Shown here: piece by piece, positions 1-5,310 of the stretch
Layout: every line of letters begins with the position of its first letter
Position numbering within the stretch: position 1 is the stretch's first letter
Source: Anaerolineales bacterium UBA3905
GTDB lineage: Bacteria > Chloroflexota > Anaerolineae > Caldilineales > Caldilineaceae
Length of the DNA: 12,973 bases
NCBI GenBank assembly: GCA_002391565.1
Contig: DGFH01000303.1
Coordinates: 8,367 to 21,339, forward strand
Direction: 5' to 3'
Notes under the pieces: model-generated
Told to the model about the DNA's origin: nothing
The model's database searches: none
The model's input: only the letters and a program-made list of their open reading frames with translations
Translations under genes and position numbers: made by a program

Positions 1-147
1 CATCATCTCTTCGAGGGCGACGGCGAAATCTACCTGCCAGACGGCACGATCGCCGCATCTGCCCACGGCAAGTACATCCGCCTCAAACTGGACACGATTG
101 CGGATGCCGAACCGGAAGATTTGGGGTGGAAGGTGTATGAGGATTGA
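1..147 (+). CDS. C-terminal end of a probable hotdog-fold (PaaI/4HBT-type) thioesterase, partial
   Basis: Frame 1 is open from the window edge to a TGA at 145-147 and gives 48 residues. The stretch GEIYLPDGTIAASAHGKYIR looks like the last strands of a hotdog-fold acyl-CoA thioesterase (PaaI/4HBT superfamily), in which a 'G-I-LPDG-A-A-G---R' pattern is common near the C-terminus. The active-site region lies outside the window, so the substrate cannot be judged. The stop codon sits in the first unit of the GATTGAGA repeat array that follows. It lies on the same strand as the E1 gene, 214 nt downstream, but that gap is all repeat, so an operon is uncertain. It could be another hotdog enzyme. Confidence 0.6.
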   Translation, partial: HHLFEGDGEIYLPDGTIAASAHGKYIRLKLDTIADAEPEDLGWKVYED

Positions 148-341
148 GAGATTGGGAGATTAGGAGATTGGGAGATCAGGAGATTGGAGATTGGGAGTTG
201 ACGCGTGACAGGCGCTCAATCACACAATTGCTCAATCGCTCAATTGCTCAATCACACAATCGCTCAATCGCTCAGTCTCTCAATCACACAATCTCTCAAT
301 CACACAATCGCATAATCTCTAATCTCCAATCTCCAATCTCT
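142..341. repeat. Inverted tandem array of 8-nt repeats (GATTGGGA / CAATCGCT type)
   Basis: This fills the gap between the thioesterase and the E1 gene. From 142 to 196 there are seven head-to-tail units of consensus GATTGGGA, one of them 7 nt. After a unique centre (197-216), thirteen consecutive 8-nt units of type CAATCGCT, CAATCACA or CAATCTCT run from 217 to 320, followed by AATCTCC units to 341. The right-hand unit is close to the reverse complement of the left-hand one, so the locus is a long imperfect palindrome able to fold back on itself. No promoter or ribosome-binding site for the E1 gene stands out, and 342-361 holds nothing recognisable. An open frame through the array (144-350) is repeat translation, not a gene. 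Confidence 0.9.
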
Positions 342-361
342 GCTCTCTAGTCGCAAAACCT

Positions 362-2473
362 ATGCGCAATGATTCTTTGACTGAACGCTTCTACACGCAG
401 ATGCAGCTCATCCGGCGTACGGAGCAGACCTTTTTTGATCTCTACGCACGCGGGCTGATGGCAGGAACGGTGCACACTTCCATCGGTCAGGAGGCGTGTG
501 CGGTTGGCGTGGTCAATGCCCTGGAGCGGACGCGCGATGTGATCTTTTCCAGTCATCGCGCACATGGGCACTTTCTGGCGTATTGTGACGACGTGGAAGG
601 ACTGGTGGCCGAGCTGTTGGGACGGCGCAGCGGTGTAGTTGGCGGGGTCGGTGGCACACAACATCTGCACAAGCACAATCTTTACACCAACGGTGTGCAG
701 GGTGGCATCGTGCCTAATGCTGTCGGGGCAGCCTTTGCCGAGAAGCATAAACAGAGCGGCGCCATTGTCACCGTCTTTCTGGGCGACGGCACATTGGGGC
801 AGGGCGTCGTCTATGAAAGCATGAATGTGGCCGCACTCTGGTCGTTGCCGTTGCTCTTTGTGCTGGAGGATAATCAATACGCCCAGAGCACCCATCGCCG
901 CGACGAACATGCCGGTTCACTGGCGCAGCGGGCGCAGCCATTCGGCATCGAAGGCGCCGAACTGGAGGCCGACGATGTCTTCGCTGTCTACACAGCTGCG
1001 CAGCAGGCAGTGACGTATGTTCGCAGCCAGAACCGCCCATTTTTTCTCACCCTGCACACCTACCGCCTGGCGCCACACAGCAAAGGCGATGACACGCGCA
1101 GCGCCGAGGAGTTGCAGCGCTATTGGGCGCGCGACCCGGTGGCGCGCCTGGCCGCCACGCTCCCCGCCACCCAACGCGCCGCCATCGACGCTGCTATCGA
1201 ACAGCGGATCGAGGATGCGGTCGCCAAAGCGCTGGCAGAGGAAAGTGGGGGAACAAGCGATTGGGGGATTAGAGATGGGAGATGGGAGATGGGCGCGCCA
1301 CAACCACCTCATCGCACAATCTCCCCATCCACCAAGCACATAATCGCTCAATCTCCCGAGCCCTCAAGCTCCAATCCTTCACTCTCCACTCTCCACTCTC
1401 CACTCTCCTACCTGGAAAGCCTCCGTCACTCGCTGCACACGCTCCTTGAACGAGACCCCACTGCCCTGGTGCTGGGCGAAGACATCCTCGACCCCTACGG
1501 CGGCGCGTTCAAGGTGACGAAGGGACTGTCGACGCGCTTTCCCGACCGCGTGCGCACAACGCCTATTTGCGAGGCGACGATTGTCGGCATGAGCGTGGGC
1601 ATGGCGCTGCGTGGGCTGCATCCCATCGCCGAGATCATGTTTGGCGACTTTGTGGCGCTCGCCGCAGACCAGATTGTGAATCACGCCGCCAAGTACCCGG
1701 CGATGTACAACGGTCAGGTCGCTGCGCCGCTGGTGATCCGCACGCCGATGGGTGGAGGGCGCGGTTACGGGCCGACGCACAGCCAATCGCTCGAACGGCT
1801 CTTCTTCGGTATTCCCCATCTCAAGATCGTGGCCGCATCACACCTGCACGACGCCGGCGCACTGCTGCGTCAGACCGTTGCCGATCCTGAGCCGGTGATC
1901 TTTGTCGAGCACAAGCTACTCTATCCGCTGGGGTTGGTCAGGGGCGAGGTTGGGAGGTTGCAAGGTTGGGAGAATGGGGAGATGGCGATGGGAGAGTGGG
2001 GAAGCGCGGCAGGTGATGGCGTTTTGCAGGTGGCGGAGGGAGTGGATCAGTTCGGCTATCCGGTGGCGCTGGCGCGCAATTACGGCGACGGCGCCAGACC
2101 CGACGTGACTGTGATCACTTACGGCGGGATGAGTCGCCTGTTGGCGCCTTTGCTGACGGAGCTAGCGGCGGAAGAAATTCGCGTGCTGGCGTGTCTGCCG
2201 GCGTGCATCAGCCCGCTCGACGCTGCGCCGCTGGTGTGGGCGGCGGTGCAGAGTGGACGCGTGCTGGTGGCCGAGGAAAGCCCGACAGCGTTCGGCTGGG
2301 GCGCTGAAGTGGCGGCGCAGGTGCATGCACTGGTTGGCGCGCAACTCCATGCACCGGTGATGCGACTCGGCGCAGCGCCAACCGTGATCCCGGCGGCGAA
2401 GGCGCTCGAGGATGCGGTGCTGCCGTCACAGGCAATGTTGGCGGAGAAAATTTTCAAGCTCTTGGAGATGTGA
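362..2473 (+). CDS. Fused E1 alpha-beta subunits of a ThDP-dependent 2-oxoacid dehydrogenase
   Basis: This protein (703 aa) should decarboxylate a 2-oxoacid on thiamine diphosphate and reductively acylate a lipoyl domain. Residues 1 to about 296 are E1 alpha. The ThDP/Mg motif starts with GDG at 141-143 and ends at N171, and the loop HSKGDD (239-244) resembles the H-S-x-x-D-D loop of branched-chain E1. Residues 350 to about 703 are E1 beta, with GED at 372-374, the ThDP-activating Glu at 404 in PICEATIVGMSVG, and an active-site-type His at 473 (GPTHSQS). Two in-frame low-complexity stretches (residues about 299-349 and 529-548) are translated repeat DNA and largely explain why it is some 50 residues longer than alpha plus beta alone. 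The ATG at 362 is the only start with a full E1 alpha N-terminus; its ribosome-binding site is poor. The substrate (pyruvate, branched-chain or other) cannot be fixed. The next gene supplies a lipoyl domain. Confidence 0.9.
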   Translation: MRNDSLTERFYTQMQLIRRTEQTFFDLYARGLMAGTVHTSIGQEACAVGVVNALERTRDVIFSSHRAHGHFLAYCDDVEGLVAELLGRRSGVVGGVGGTQHLHKHNLYTNGVQGGIVPNAVGAAFAEKHKQSGAIVTVFLGDGTLGQGVVYESMNVAALWSLPLLFVLEDNQYAQSTHRRDEHAGSLAQRAQPFGIEGAELEADDVFAVYTAAQQAVTYVRSQNRPFFLTLHTYRLAPHSKGDDTRSAEELQRYWARDPVARLAATLPATQRAAIDAAIEQRIEDAVAKALAEESGGTSDWGIRDGRWEMGAPQPPHRTISPSTKHIIAQSPEPSSSNPSLSTLHSPLSYLESLRHSLHTLLERDPTALVLGEDILDPYGGAFKVTKGLSTRFPDRVRTTPICEATIVGMSVGMALRGLHPIAEIMFGDFVALAADQIVNHAAKYPAMYNGQVAAPLVIRTPMGGGRGYGPTHSQSLERLFFGIPHLKIVAASHLHDAGALLRQTVADPEPVIFVEHKLLYPLGLVRGEVGRLQGWENGEMAMGEWGSAAGDGVLQVAEGVDQFGYPVALARNYGDGARPDVTVITYGGMSRLLAPLLTELAAEEIRVLACLPACISPLDAAPLVWAAVQSGRVLVAEESPTAFGWGAEVAAQVHALVGAQLHAPVMRLGAAPTVIPAAKALEDAVLPSQAMLAEKIFKLLEM
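1256..1408. repeat. Repeat array inside the E1 gene, forming the alpha-beta linker
   Basis: A GA-rich arm (1258-1297, units GATGGGA and GATTGGGG) is followed by a CT-rich arm (1316-1408) with CAATCTCC- and CAATCGCT-like units, ending in four perfect tandem copies of CACTCTC at 1380-1407. The layout, purine arm then pyrimidine arm, matches the intergenic array at 142-341. The reading frame stays open throughout and encodes a Ser/Pro/His-rich segment between the E1 alpha and E1 beta folds. Confidence 0.85.
1945..2005. repeat. Single-arm GA-rich repeat inside the E1 beta part
   Basis: The run from about 1945 to 2005 is almost purely G/A/T with recurring GGTTGGGAG, GGGGAGATG and GGGAGAGTGGGG motifs. 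It resembles the purine arm of the other arrays but has no pyrimidine partner. It encodes a Gly/Glu/Trp/Met-rich stretch between LVRGEV and the next recognisable E1 beta segment (PVALA, then DVTVITYGG). In ordinary E1 beta proteins the corresponding segment is only about a dozen residues long, so this is likely a tolerated surface-loop insertion. Confidence 0.65.
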
Positions 2474-2483
2474 AAGGATAAGC

Positions 2484-2514
2484 GCTCAGCATCTCTGCGC
2501 CTCTCTGCGTCAAA
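2484..2514. repeat. Short CTCTGCG-type repeat downstream of the E1 gene
   Basis: CATCTCTGCGCC is followed by TCTCTGCGTCAAA, two near-copies of a CTCTGCGYC unit. It starts about ten bases after the E1 stop codon. It looks like a second class of short dispersed repeat, but only one occurrence is in the window, so membership of a family is a guess. Confidence 0.35.
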
Positions 2515-2603
2515 TTGAGTGACTTTTCAAACAGCTTCTATGGCATCTGTGATACATTGCTTGCGATTATCGATGTCCAGGTTGTCACGTGATATTGCTT
2601 GCA

Positions 2604-2637
2604 ATCTTCCCGGAAGCTATGGAGCTTCCGGGAAGAT
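2604..2637. other. Perfect 15-bp inverted repeat (hairpin) between E1 and the lipoyl fusion gene
   Basis: ATCTTCCCGGAAGCT (2604-2618) and AGCTTCCGGGAAGAT (2623-2637) are exact reverse complements separated by the four bases ATGG. The stem is long and GC-rich enough to form in RNA from either strand. No T-run follows on either strand, so it is not a classic intrinsic terminator. It may stop or pause transcription from the E1 gene, protect a 3' end, or be a small mobile or protein-binding element. Confidence 0.85.
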
Positions 2638-2643
2638 AAACAG

Positions 2644-2673
2644 TTAACCTGGCGATCAATAACTGCTGATAAT
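2644..2673 (+). promoter_or_regulatory. Candidate promoter for the lipoyl-acyltransferase fusion gene
   Basis: TTAACC (2644-2649), an 18-nt spacer and GATAAT (2668-2673) give a plausible sigma-70-type promoter just after the hairpin. Transcription would start near 2680. This favours the ATG at 2729 over the in-frame upstream ATG at 2672, which overlaps the -10 box. Weak match at -35; not proven. Confidence 0.4.
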
Positions 2674-2728
2674 GCTCCTCAGAGGATGGCGCTTTCTGAG
2701 AGATTGCACATGGGAGATAGAGCTTCTT

Positions 2729-3949
2729 ATGACCGATTTTCTGCCAATTCATCTGCCTCAATCTGGCCCGAACGACGCCACCGCCACCCTCATTGAGTGG
2801 GTGAAAGACGCCGGCGACCGTGTGCAGCGCGGCGAGATCGTCGCTATCGCCGAGACGACCAAGAGCGTCTTCGAGATCGAGGCGCCGCAAGCCGGCTATC
2901 TCTACCCACTGGCGGACAGTGGGCAAGAGGTGGCGGTCGGCGCGGTGATTGCGGCGGTGAGCGAAACGGCCGCCTCGGTTGAGGCGGCGCAGGCGTGGCT
3001 GACAGCGCTGCAGCGAGATCGCGCGCACGCCGACGCTGCTCCCACGTCGCCCACCGACGAGAGTGCACACAAACCTGCCACCAGGAAAGCTGAATTGCTG
3101 GCGCAGCGCCACCACCTTGACCTGGCGCAGGTGCCTGCAGCGGGTGAACGCATTACGGAAGCGGATGTGCTGGCGTACATTGAGCAAGCAAGGGGCGTGG
3201 GGCGTGGGGCGGAAGTTCCCCCCACCACCATCCCGCAACGCCAGGCGTTCAATGCTTCCTTGCGCGATCTGGTCGATGATCGCTATCCTGCCAATCGCGT
3301 GCAGCGGCTGTTGATCATCGGCGGAGGCAACGGCGCCGTTCAAATCATCGACGCACTGGTGCGCATTCCCCGGCAGCGCGCTGTGGCGATCATGGACGAC
3401 AACGCAGCGCTGCACGGCAAAACTGTCGCAGGCGTGCCCGTGATCGGCGCCATCGATGTACAGCGCGCCGCAGAGTTGCTGGCGGACGGCGTCATCGACG
3501 CCGCCGTGATCTCGGTGAGCACGAGCATCCCCTTCCGCGCACGCATCTTCACTCTATGGAAAGCGCAGGGCATCCCCTTTGCCAACGTGATTCACCCCAG
3601 CGCTGTCGTAGGGATCAACGTCTCGTGGGGCGAGGGCAACGTGGTGATGGCATTCTGTCACTTCGGCGCGTGTGCAACGGTTGGCGACAACAACTTCCTC
3701 AGCGCCTATTGCAGCATCGAGCATCACTGTGTGTTAGGCAACCATTGCAGCTTTGGGCCGGGCGTAGTCACGTCGAGCCGGGTCAACATCGGCGACTGCG
3801 TGCGCTTTGGCACGGGCATCTTTATTGAGCCGGGCGTGATCATCGGCGCTGACGCGGTGATTGCCTCCGGGTTGGCAATTGCACAGCATATCCCGCCGCG
3901 TGCGTTGCTCAAGGCCAAGATCGGCTATACTGTGCGCAGCCGGGGCTAA
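2729..3949 (+). CDS. Lipoyl domain + peripheral-subunit-binding domain + NeuD/PglD-like acyltransferase fusion
   Basis: This 406-residue protein has three parts. Residues 1-79 form a lipoyl domain, with the probable lipoylated K45 in ETTKS. Residues about 117-154 match a peripheral-subunit (E3/E1) binding domain: RKAELLAQRHHLDLAQV, then ERITEADVLAYI. Residues 193-406 form a complete NeuD/PglD-type transferase: Rossmann-like start LLIIGGGNGA (194-203), then hexapeptide repeats of a left-handed beta-helix from about 290. H332 in SIEHHC is the likely general base. The usual E2 catalytic domain (CAT fold with an HxxxDG motif) is absent. I chose ATG 2729, 12 nt after GGGAG and starting at the domain edge; an upstream ATG (2672) would add 19 unmatched residues. 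Known NeuD/PglD enzymes acetylate sugars from acetyl-CoA; here the lipoyl arm could deliver the acyl group (inference). The alpha-beta E1 gene upstream supports a shared pathway. Confidence 0.88.
   Translation: MTDFLPIHLPQSGPNDATATLIEWVKDAGDRVQRGEIVAIAETTKSVFEIEAPQAGYLYPLADSGQEVAVGAVIAAVSETAASVEAAQAWLTALQRDRAHADAAPTSPTDESAHKPATRKAELLAQRHHLDLAQVPAAGERITEADVLAYIEQARGVGRGAEVPPTTIPQRQAFNASLRDLVDDRYPANRVQRLLIIGGGNGAVQIIDALVRIPRQRAVAIMDDNAALHGKTVAGVPVIGAIDVQRAAELLADGVIDAAVISVSTSIPFRARIFTLWKAQGIPFANVIHPSAVVGINVSWGEGNVVMAFCHFGACATVGDNNFLSAYCSIEHHCVLGNHCSFGPGVVTSSRVNIGDCVRFGTGIFIEPGVIIGADAVIASGLAIAQHIPPRALLKAKIGYTVRSRG
3192..3211. repeat. GGGGCGT tandem heptamer in the linker of the lipoyl fusion gene
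   Basis: Two perfect copies of GGGGCGT and a third lacking its last base lie head to tail at 3192-3211. They encode RGVGRGA in the linker between the subunit-binding domain and the acyltransferase. Like the repeats in the E1 gene, this marks an interdomain joint. Confidence 0.8.
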
Positions 3950-3956
3950 GGCGCGC

Positions 3957-4823
3957 TCAGTAGATGCTCTGTGCGTGCCGGGGCAGATTGCGCACATGCG
4001 CCAGGTAGGCGCTGACGCGGGCGTCGTCCTCTTGGGGATAAGGGTAACCGAAGTGCGCGGCCACCGGACGCGCCACCCGCCGAAAGAGCGCGCAAGTGGC
4101 GAAGAGCGCTTCCCAAGAGCGTGCGACGTCGGCGTCGGCATAGGTGGCGAGCAGCTGGCGCCACAACTCCGGCGCCAGCCAGCGGTGTAGATATTTGCCC
4201 TCCTTGCCGACGCTGTACGCAAAGTTCGTTTCGACGCCTACCCACCACGTCAACATTTTTAGCAACTCCACACGCACGACCTGGTCATGCATCGCTTTGG
4301 CATAGGTGATCTCCTCGCGCCACAGACCTTTGGCGACATAGGTGCTGACCCACCAAAATTCATTGCAGCAGTCGCTGAATTGCTGCGCAGTGGGCGGTCT
4401 GGGGAGATAGTCACGGTCGCTGGGTGGTGGGAACGGCGTCACCAGACCGTCTTTGTCTAGCAGCAACCGGCTCAAGCTATCGCGCGTCAACTCAGCCAGC
4501 CGGTCGAGCGGGTAGAGGGTCAGGTCGATGCGGTTGCCGTCCATAAATTGCATGAGATAACTGTAGCTGTACGTGGGAGCCGGCGCGTCGCCCATGTCAT
4601 CGGGCGTCTGCACGATCATCAATTCGCCAAAACGGGTGATCCAGGCCAGGTTGCGGCGAAAGGGCGCTACGTCCTTCACCAGGTAAACGATGTCGTAGTC
4701 CTGAAAGGGGTCGCGCGGGGCGTTGGGGTTGGTGCGCGAGCCGTTCATGATCACAGCGCGGATGCGGTCATCGGCGCGGGCGATGCCAAGAATCAGGTCA
4801 AGCATTTCCGCTTCGCTGCGCAT
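3957..4823 (-). CDS. Aminoglycoside 6-adenylyltransferase (ANT(6)/AadK-like) family protein
   Basis: The product (288 aa, usual family length) matches the streptomycin adenylyltransferase family along its whole length. Near the N-terminus it has MNGSRTNPN (26-34) followed by D42 and D44 in QDYDIVYL, the nucleotidyltransferase GS...DxD metal site. A further acidic residue, D100, is in NRIDLTLYP. Family members transfer AMP to the 6-hydroxyl of streptomycin; chromosomal members in environmental bacteria often have unknown substrates. I start at ATG 4823 (MRSEAEMLDLI, as family proteins begin) with a GGGG stretch about 10 nt upstream; a TTG at 4850 would add nine residues. It begins 27 nt after acpS, so the two are probably co-transcribed. 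Its stop lies 7 bp from that of the convergent lipoyl fusion gene. Function as a resistance gene is not shown. Confidence 0.88.
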   Translation of the reverse strand: MRSEAEMLDLILGIARADDRIRAVIMNGSRTNPNAPRDPFQDYDIVYLVKDVAPFRRNLAWITRFGELMIVQTPDDMGDAPAPTYSYSYLMQFMDGNRIDLTLYPLDRLAELTRDSLSRLLLDKDGLVTPFPPPSDRDYLPRPPTAQQFSDCCNEFWWVSTYVAKGLWREEITYAKAMHDQVVRVELLKMLTWWVGVETNFAYSVGKEGKYLHRWLAPELWRQLLATYADADVARSWEALFATCALFRRVARPVAAHFGYPYPQEDDARVSAYLAHVRNLPRHAQSIY

Positions 4824-4850
4824 GGTGCGATGGCCCCATTTTTGTTGCAA

Positions 4851-5216
4851 CTACATTGCCACCACAAAGGCGATGGCTTGCGTCCGGTCGTGGCTGAGGC
4901 TGAGCGACCAGGTCGTTAGCCCCTGGCCAGCAGCGATGGTCGCTGCCGCACCATGCAGGCGCAGATGCGGTGCGCCGCTGGCGGTCTTGAGCACTTCAAT
5001 ATCTGTCCAGGCGACGCCATCGCGCCAAATACCGGCGCCCAGCGCCTTGGCAACCGCCTCTTTGGCGGCAAAGCGAGCCGCCAGCGACTCGATGCGTTGG
5101 CGGCAGCACGCCAGTTCATCGGCGGTGTAGACGCGCGTCAGAAAGCGCTCGCCATGGGCGTCGATGGCGGCGCGCACGCGTGCGATTTCGATGAGGTCTA
5201 CTCCGGTGCGCAACAT
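4851..5216 (-). CDS. acpS: Holo-[acyl-carrier-protein] synthase
   Basis: AcpS moves the 4'-phosphopantetheine group of CoA onto a serine of apo-acyl carrier protein, making it active for fatty acid synthesis in the cytoplasm. The 121-residue product is of normal length. The N-terminal LRTGVDLIEIARV carries the Mg-binding Asp (D7), and RFAAKEAVAKALG (48-60) carries the second conserved acid (E53) and the following Lys. The C-terminal WSLSLSHDRTQAIAFVV is the usual last-strand motif. The ATG at 5216 has AAAGGAAA about 9 nt upstream. It lies 94 nt after the M16 partner gene and 27 nt before the ANT(6)-like gene on the same strand. Confidence 0.95.
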   Translation of the reverse strand: MLRTGVDLIEIARVRAAIDAHGERFLTRVYTADELACCRQRIESLAARFAAKEAVAKALGAGIWRDGVAWTDIEVLKTASGAPHLRLHGAAATIAAGQGLTTWSLSLSHDRTQAIAFVVAM

Positions 5217-5260
5217 GACGGTTTTCCTTTACAGGGAAAAATGGCGCGCGGCTAACGCGA

Positions 5261-5305
5261 ATCGGGCAGATTTTCGCAGATTTCCTCTGCATCGATCCGC
5301 CCGAT
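5261..5305. other. Nested stem-loop with CGCAGATTT repeat between M16 gene and acpS
   Basis: An outer pair ATCGGGC (5261-5267) / GCCCGAT (5299-5305) encloses an inner hairpin GCAGA-TTTCC-TCTGC (5276-5290). The left side also carries a direct repeat of GCAGATTT (5267-5274 and 5276-5283). No T-run follows on the - strand, so termination of the M16 transcript is possible but unsupported. It may be a dispersed intergenic repeat. Confidence 0.55.
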
Positions 5306-5310
5306 CTGCA

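Noticed and set aside
217..320. Possible CRISPR array because of regular repeats
   Set aside because: Units are 8 nt with no spacers of 30 nt or more; it is a simple tandem array.
144..350. 68-codon open frame through the repeat array
   Set aside because: Its start overlaps the thioesterase stop and the translation is only repeat (SIAQS-type) sequence without a ribosome-binding site.
347..910. 187-codon open frame on the - strand
   Set aside because: Lies antisense to the E1 alpha part with its clear ThDP motifs; translation has no recognisable fold.
2585..3415. 276-codon open frame on the - strand
   Set aside because: Antisense to the lipoyl fusion gene and spanning the hairpin and promoter region; a by-product of GC-rich codon use.
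4824..4850. Upstream TTG start adding nine residues to the ANT(6)-like protein
   Set aside because: Family proteins begin at the MR-E-EML position; the extension abuts the acpS stop and lacks a better ribosome-binding site.
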